From an uncultured bacterium (GTDB lineage Bacteria; Patescibacteriota; Minisyncoccia; Phycocordibacterales; Phycocordibacteraceae), in the NCBI GenBank assembly GCA_938008595.1, contig CALLKD010000062.1, positions 1-35,727 of the forward strand: a DNA stretch of 35,727 nt. Direction: 5' to 3'. Under the pieces are notes generated by a model that was given only the letters and a program-made list of their open reading frames with translations, searched no databases and was not told the origin of the DNA. Shown in pieces: positions 31,486 to 35,727 of this stretch. The position numbers and the translations under genes were made by a program. Position 1 is the first letter of the stretch. Every line of letters starts with the position of its first letter.

Positions 31486-31543
31486 ATACAAAGCAGAATA
31501 CCATGCCCCTAATTCCTATGCAATTACCTCCAAAACCCGCCCA

Positions 31544-32506
31544 TTACTCGTCAGAATCAGTAGATGATCCGGCCACAATGCCACCCTCCCGCGCAGCAGT
31601 CACTAGTGCCTCGATTATAGGGTCGATGCTTCCTAGCATTATCTTAGGCAGGTTGTGCCAAGACTCCTTTAGACGGTGATCCGTGATACGGTCCTGTGGG
31701 AAATTGTATGTACGGATCTTTTCAGAGCGATCAGCAGTACCAATTTGTCCACTTCGCATATCTGCATGCTTCTTAGCTTCTTCCTCTTCGTACAATGTTT
31801 CGAGCTTTGCAGAAAGAATGCCCAGCGCTTTCTCTCGGTTGGCTAGCTGTGAGCGCTCACTTGAAGAGCGTACGTCTATACCGGTTGGCTTATGGATCAA
31901 ACGAACCGCTGACTCAACCTTGTTAACGTTCTGCCCCCCTGCTCCTCCAGAGCGAGAGAACTCCATATCAAGATCAGCAAGATTAATTTCAAACTTTGGC
32001 TTTGTGCGAATTGGAAGTACGGCTACGGACGCAGTTGAAGTATGAATGCGGCCGTTCTTTTCAGTTAGCGGTACCCGTTGTACACGATGCACTCCGGTTT
32101 CGTAACGTAGTGCCTCATATGCAGCTGTGCCCTCCATTTCAACAGTTAAGTCATCAATAGTGCGGACACGCCACCCCTTTGATTCTGCGTACTTTACGTA
32201 CATGTCGCGGAGCTCTGATGCAAAAAGACTTGCCTCATCTCCCCCAGCTCCCGCACGAAACTCAAGTACCACGGCCTTAGGCAAAGATTCTTCTTCCTTA
32301 TCCTTTGCAATAATCTTCTCAATGTCTTCAAGAATTTCCTTCTTTCGGTTTTCAATACGCACCTCATCATCCTTAAGCATTGCAATGAGATCAGGGTCAG
32401 AACCAGCAGCCTCCTTCCCTTCTTCAAGCTCTCGCTCTATACGCTCGTACTCCTCCGCAAGATATGCGGTTTTGTGGTTTGTTTTAAAATCTGACGAATA
32501 CTCCAT
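31544..32506 (-). CDS. prfA: Peptide chain release factor 1
   Basis: RF1 ends translation at UAA and UAG. The catalytic GGQ lies in [20 protein letters not shown]. The codon-recognition PXT motif appears as PLT in [19 protein letters not shown], marking RF1 rather than RF2 (SPF). The protein is 320 residues, about 40 fewer than E. coli RF1, the shortfall being in the N-terminal domain. TAGGAT ends 7 nt before the ATG, predicting a leaderless mRNA. It lies between rpmE, with its terminator, and rpsB. Its presence is relevant to the TAA inside rnr, because UAA should be terminated efficiently. Confidence 0.95.
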   Translation of the reverse strand: MEYSSDFKTNHKTAYLAEEYERIERELEEGKEAAGSDPDLIAMLKDDEVRIENRKKEILEDIEKIIAKDKEEESLPKAVVLEFRAGAGGDEASLFASELRDMYVKYAESKGWRVRTIDDLTVEMEGTAAYEALRYETGVHRVQRVPLTEKNGRIHTSTASVAVLPIRTKPKFEINLADLDMEFSRSGGAGGQNVNKVESAVRLIHKPTGIDVRSSSERSQLANREKALGILSAKLETLYEEEEAKKHADMRSGQIGTADRSEKIRTYNFPQDRITDHRLKESWHNLPKIMLGSIDPIIEALVTAAREGGIVAGSSTDSDE

Positions 32507-32513
32507 GTTCCCT

Positions 32514-32519
32514 ATCCTA
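32514..32519 (-). promoter_or_regulatory. -10 element for prfA, predicted leaderless
   Basis: On the minus strand, TAGGAT ends 7 nt before the prfA ATG. It lies downstream of the rpmE terminator, so prfA needs its own promoter here. Confidence 0.45.
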
Positions 32520-32561
32520 ACAAAAACTCAGGTTTTTCCTATCCTGATATCGCTGGTAAAC

Positions 32562-32582
32562 AAAAAACCGCACGAGGCGGTT
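32562..32582 (-). terminator. Terminator after rpmE
   Basis: On the minus strand a 6-bp stem (AACCGC / GCGGTT) with a 5-nt loop runs into TTTTTTG. It lies between rpmE and prfA. Confidence 0.85.
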
Positions 32583-32601
32583 CTTGGTTTGGTGAAGAAT
32601 A

Positions 32602-32850
32602 TTACTTCTTCGCTGCTGCACGCTGCTTAAAGCGTTCAACCCGTCCTGTCTTATCAAGGGTTCGGTCTTCTCCTGTGTAGAAAGGATGAGACTTACTTGA
32701 GATTTCAATAGTTACCTTTGGGTATTCAGCACCCTCAAACTTCCCTGTTTCGGTAGTGTGGATGGTAGATCCTACGAGAAATGCTTCGCCTGAAGCAATG
32801 TCCTCAAATAGCACCTTACGATATTCCTTTGGGTGAATGTCTTTCTTCAT
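32602..32850 (-). CDS. rpmE2: 50S ribosomal protein L31, type B
   Basis: L31 bridges the two ribosomal subunits. The 82-residue protein begins MKKDIHPKEYRKVLFEDIA and has SSKSHPFYTGEDRTLDKTGRVERF, the usual L31 C-terminal pattern. The zinc-binding cysteines of type A are absent, so this is the zinc-free type B form. The promoter is the clearest leaderless case in the window: TTGCTC, 17 bp, TATAGT, then exactly 6 nt to the ATG. It is monocistronic with its own terminator. Confidence 0.96.
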   Translation of the reverse strand: MKKDIHPKEYRKVLFEDIASGEAFLVGSTIHTTETGKFEGAEYPKVTIEISSKSHPFYTGEDRTLDKTGRVERFKQRAAAKK

Positions 32851-32856
32851 GCAAGG

Positions 32857-32885
32857 ACTATACCAAATACCAGTACGGAGAGCAA
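32857..32885 (-). promoter_or_regulatory. rpmE2 promoter, leaderless
   Basis: On the minus strand, TTGCTC (32880-32885) and TATAGT (32857-32862) are 17 bp apart. TATAGT ends 6 nt before the ATG at 32850. Confidence 0.65.
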
Positions 32886-32892
32886 ATCGCCC

Positions 32893-35403
32893 TTAAAACT
32901 CCGTGTATGCAGGAATTATGTTTACCGTGGTGCTTGCCGTAGAGAATGTAGAGTACGTTGAATCGTGGCAGGAGATGGTGTATTTAACCGGTATTGTAAG
33001 GTTGTTTTGTACTGATGCGTCATCTGGAATGCTACACATTGGAAGCCCTGAAGAAGGAACATTTAGCTGACTCAAGCGACTGTCTGAAGAACTGATATCG
33101 CAGACTGGTGAATCTCCCTGAAGATTTGAGGCGGTCCATGAGATAAGAGTTGAACCCCCGCTCTTAACACGTGTTGGATTCGCCGTGATGCTCACCGCTG
33201 CTGGCGGTACTGAACAGTACGGCGCAGCTACAGTGACAGAGGAGCTACAGTTGGTATATGCGGTATTTGTAGCCTTAACTTGCATTGTGTACGTACCAGG
33301 GCCAGAGGATGCCTGCGTATACGTGCGTGTATAGGTATTTCCAGTACCGGTCACTCCATCAGAATCCTTCCAGCTATATGGACCAGTGGCTCCACCGTTT
33401 GCAGTAACGGTATAGGTAACAGACCCTCCAACATTTATGCTTGTGGCACTTGGTGTACAAGACACCGTTGGTGTTGGGCTAGTTACCGTAACTGGTAGCC
33501 ATGGTGAGCAGTTATTTCCCTCATCAGTCTCTGGTATTGTCCCAACAAACCACGGGTCTTGGTCGGCACAAATATGGTAGTAGAAGGTGCCAACACCCAT
33601 ATCAAGGGGTCGTGTAATAGTCACAGCATTAGAGCCACTTGGACCGAGTGCTGCGTTATTAACCCAATAGTTTGTTTCAAAGTAACCAGAACAAGATGGG
33701 AGTGAAGGGCCGCAAATAACAAGACCTACTTTGAATGGATTTACTGAACCTGCTCCCGAACTCAAGTTAGACACTATTGCAGTAAAGTTAGCCGATGTAT
33801 TTAACGCTCCCGATACTGCAGCACCACCTGAAGCAGTAAGGTCTGGCAGTGCACCGTTACAAACGGGGAATATATATACAGGTGCACTATAGTTAGACGG
33901 AGTGGTTTCTGTATGAATCCAAGCATTGTATGTTCTACCCGTGACAACCGGATACGTAATTGAAGTACCGCTCTTGTAGTGGTCGGTAGTAGTCAGAACG
34001 CCAGTAATTGGATCCTGTATTCGAACATAGTAACCATTAGCCGCGCCTTCGTTTGCATTCCATGAAAGTGTCACCTGGGTACCAGGAGCATTACATGCGT
34101 AGCTAAAGTTACTTGGTGCTGTTGCGTGAACGGTTACAGATTGTGGTGCACTACAGTTATCTCCTTCCTGCGTCTCAGTAATCTCGGTGTTCGTGTCCGT
34201 ACAAAGTCTGTAATAGTAGGTACCTGCGTGTGTGAAGGTGTAACTGCCGGATCGGGCTTGTGAAATACCTGCACTTAACGGCCCTCCTCTTCCTGCGTAT
34301 GTCCACGGATTTGCACTATCAGTGTATGCGTATGTAGTAGCTCCTGGATCAACATAGAAAAGTATATAGTCGTTGTATGTACCACCGGTTGATCCGGCGC
34401 CGGTATTTTGAACGGTGCCAGAAAACGTAGTAGGCACACCAACAGTAGTATCAATCGGGGTTCCAGTTACCGCAGTAAGGTTGGAGAGTGATGCAGTCAC
34501 CGTAACGGTTGCACTTGCGCTTCCAGAACCTGTGGCGTTTGTGCACGTAACCGTATATCCCTTTGTGCTTGTAAGTGCGCCCGTGGAAACACCCCCTCCT
34601 GATGCTGGAGAAACTGAACCAATTCCGTTACTAATTGAGGCACTTGTGGCACCGTTACTACAGGTCCATGTTAGGTTTGCGGAATTCCCTGAAACCACAG
34701 AAGACGGAGTTGCAGTGAGTGTGGCTACGGGTAGCGGTGGTGGACCGCTTTGGTAGTAGATGATACAGGCAGCGGCTGGGCGTGTTGGGAACACTAGGTC
34801 ATACCGATATAGCGCGTCCCCTTTTCTGTCGTAATGTGATCGTTCACACACATCGTTATATCCAGGATCAACTGGCGGAGTACCTCCATATAGAGAATAT
34901 AAAAAGAGAGCGTCGCTGTAACTGTGTATCGTATTCGATACCGTTGTAAGGTTCGCAGACGTAAGAGGCGATTGGTAAATTTTAACACTTGGGTTTGGGT
35001 AGTAATCGTCACTACTATTTATCGGCCAGTATCCAGAGCCTAGTGGATTTGGTCGGTTGCTGTTACAGCCTGGGTACCACGTACCATTTGGACCTTGGTA
35101 TCCTGCACTAATACAGACCACCATAGAAGTGGCATCGTACACACAGTATGTTTCCGCGCTAGTTGGAAGTCCTGAACCCGCGAGTGCTGCGTTACAAGCA
35201 GCTAGTGGTGAAGTTCCCATTCCGTATGGGTATAAGGGGTATCCAGCTTCCACTGTGTAGGCAGGAGTTGAAAGCGGACTTGTGTACGTGGTGGAAGTAT
35301 TCCCATTTGCGTGAAATAGACTAAACGCAGCATGACTTGTGCCAGGAACAGCAAATGCGAGGATGGCGAGAAAAAGAATTGTTGCTGATCTAAATTTATT
35401 CAT
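32893..35403 (-). CDS. Large secreted multi-domain Ig/CARDB protein, 836 aa
   Basis: A signal peptide (MNKFRSATILFLAILAFAVPGTSHA) leads to a Cys-containing N-terminal region (26-220) of unknown fold. A chain of β-domains follows: Ig-like (about 225-303), CARDB-like (304-428, ending TEITETQEGDNCS), fibronectin type III-like (430-515), a second CARDB-like domain (519-642, ending PETDEGNNCSPW), and two more Ig/PKD-like repeats (645-725 and 732-832). There is no C-terminal membrane helix or sorting signal, so it is released or held by other means. It is probably an adhesin or surface-layer component. The ATG overlaps the stop of the upstream gene by 8 nt (coupled translation). Confidence 0.8.
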   Translation of the reverse strand: MNKFRSATILFLAILAFAVPGTSHAAFSLFHANGNTSTTYTSPLSTPAYTVEAGYPLYPYGMGTSPLAACNAALAGSGLPTSAETYCVYDATSMVVCISAGYQGPNGTWYPGCNSNRPNPLGSGYWPINSSDDYYPNPSVKIYQSPLTSANLTTVSNTIHSYSDALFLYSLYGGTPPVDPGYNDVCERSHYDRKGDALYRYDLVFPTRPAAACIIYYQSGPPPLPVATLTATPSSVVSGNSANLTWTCSNGATSASISNGIGSVSPASGGGVSTGALTSTKGYTVTCTNATGSGSASATVTVTASLSNLTAVTGTPIDTTVGVPTTFSGTVQNTGAGSTGGTYNDYILFYVDPGATTYAYTDSANPWTYAGRGGPLSAGISQARSGSYTFTHAGTYYYRLCTDTNTEITETQEGDNCSAPQSVTVHATAPSNFSYACNAPGTQVTLSWNANEGAANGYYVRIQDPITGVLTTTDHYKSGTSITYPVVTGRTYNAWIHTETTPSNYSAPVYIFPVCNGALPDLTASGGAAVSGALNTSANFTAIVSNLSSGAGSVNPFKVGLVICGPSLPSCSGYFETNYWVNNAALGPSGSNAVTITRPLDMGVGTFYYHICADQDPWFVGTIPETDEGNNCSPWLPVTVTSPTPTVSCTPSATSINVGGSVTYTVTANGGATGPYSWKDSDGVTGTGNTYTRTYTQASSGPGTYTMQVKATNTAYTNCSSSVTVAAPYCSVPPAAVSITANPTRVKSGGSTLISWTASNLQGDSPVCDISSSDSRLSQLNVPSSGLPMCSIPDDASVQNNLTIPVKYTISCHDSTYSTFSTASTTVNIIPAYTEF

Positions 35404-35727
35404 ACGATTCTATATATTTAAGTAAACTTCCGCCTTCATACGCTGGAACAATTACCAATGTTGGTGGGCTCTTTTCATTTGAAACAAAGGTGTAAGAATC
35501 TTCGTTCGCCACCTTGCCAACATAGGTACGCACCAACTCTCCATTAACGTACCCAAGTATAGACGGCATAAGTGGAGCGTCGTCAGACTGTGTGTAGCTT
35601 GGGAAACGGCCACCTTCCATGTGATATCGGTCAATCTTCTTTGTAACAGCGTTGTAGATTGAAACCTCTAGTGCGTTCTTACTAATTGCAAATGGTGTTA
35701 GTGGTGCAATGGTAAAGAGTTTGGTTG
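35396..35727 (-). CDS. C-terminal part of an unidentified protein, cut by the window edge
   Basis: The frame is open to the window end, so the start lies outside; an internal ATG at 35620 is unlikely to be the true start, because coding-like sequence continues before it. The 109 visible residues (LFTIAPLTPFAIS, then AVTKKIDRYHMEGGRFPSY and SILGYVNGELVRTYVG) show no motif that I recognise. The gene ends within the start of the 836-residue secreted protein gene (8-nt overlap), so the two belong to one operon and probably to one surface process. Confidence 0.55.
   Translation of the reverse strand, partial: TKLFTIAPLTPFAISKNALEVSIYNAVTKKIDRYHMEGGRFPSYTQSDDAPLMPSILGYVNGELVRTYVGKVANEDSYTFVSNEKSPPTLVIVPAYEGGSLLKYIESYE

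Overview
The window looks like a chromosomal segment of a member of the Candidate Phyla Radiation (Patescibacteria, most likely a Parcubacteria/Paceibacteria lineage). Supporting signs are very compact gene packing, shortened versions of universal proteins (PheS, PheT, EF-Ts, an SMC of only 742 residues, a ThrRS without a TGS domain), a NusB-Nudix fusion, type B L31, and long Ig-like/CARDB surface proteins beside a sortase. No rRNA, CRISPR array, transposase or prophage gene was seen. Taxonomy is inferred from gene content only.

Layout. 1-2501: two unrecognised small genes and a minus-strand rpsP-KH protein-trmD cluster. 2606-4579: RNase R, interrupted by one in-frame TAA. 4621-5350: two orphan small membrane proteins. 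5425-9829 (minus): rpmF, nusB-nudix, rnc, smc. 9830-10460: a mostly non-coding stretch holding a probable structured RNA and a small Cys-containing gene. 10461-12129 (minus): a putative HEXXH metallopeptidase overlapping rnhB. 12196-17186 (plus): dnaE and thrS. 17237-22668: a surface locus with an Ig-like membrane protein carrying an internal sortase-like motif, a sortase, a CARDB-domain anchor protein, and two visibly GC-rich foreign genes, one a PEP-CTERM protein of sphingomonad type. 22721-27504 (minus): gyrB, pheT, pheS. 27589-29551 (plus): a family 2 glycosyltransferase and a membrane-anchored thioredoxin-like protein. 29600-32850 (minus): tRNA-Thr, a membrane protein, tsf, rpsB, prfA, rpmE. 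32893-35727 (minus): a large secreted multi-domain protein overlapping a partial upstream gene.

Gene expression. Many housekeeping genes have a -10-like hexamer ending only 6-9 nt before the ATG and no Shine-Dalgarno sequence, which predicts leaderless mRNAs. The orphan and foreign genes instead mostly carry clear Shine-Dalgarno sequences. Rho-independent terminators are strong, often bidirectional between convergent genes, and sometimes overlap stop codons.

How the genes fit together. Most of the window is information processing: ribosomal proteins, translation factors, tRNA synthetases, replication, RNA processing and chromosome upkeep. The accessory interest lies in the envelope: the 17.2-22.7 kb locus plus the secreted protein at 32.9-35.4 kb probably build and display cell-surface structures, as expected for an episymbiont. 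The foreign PEP-CTERM gene hints at past DNA exchange with an alphaproteobacterium.
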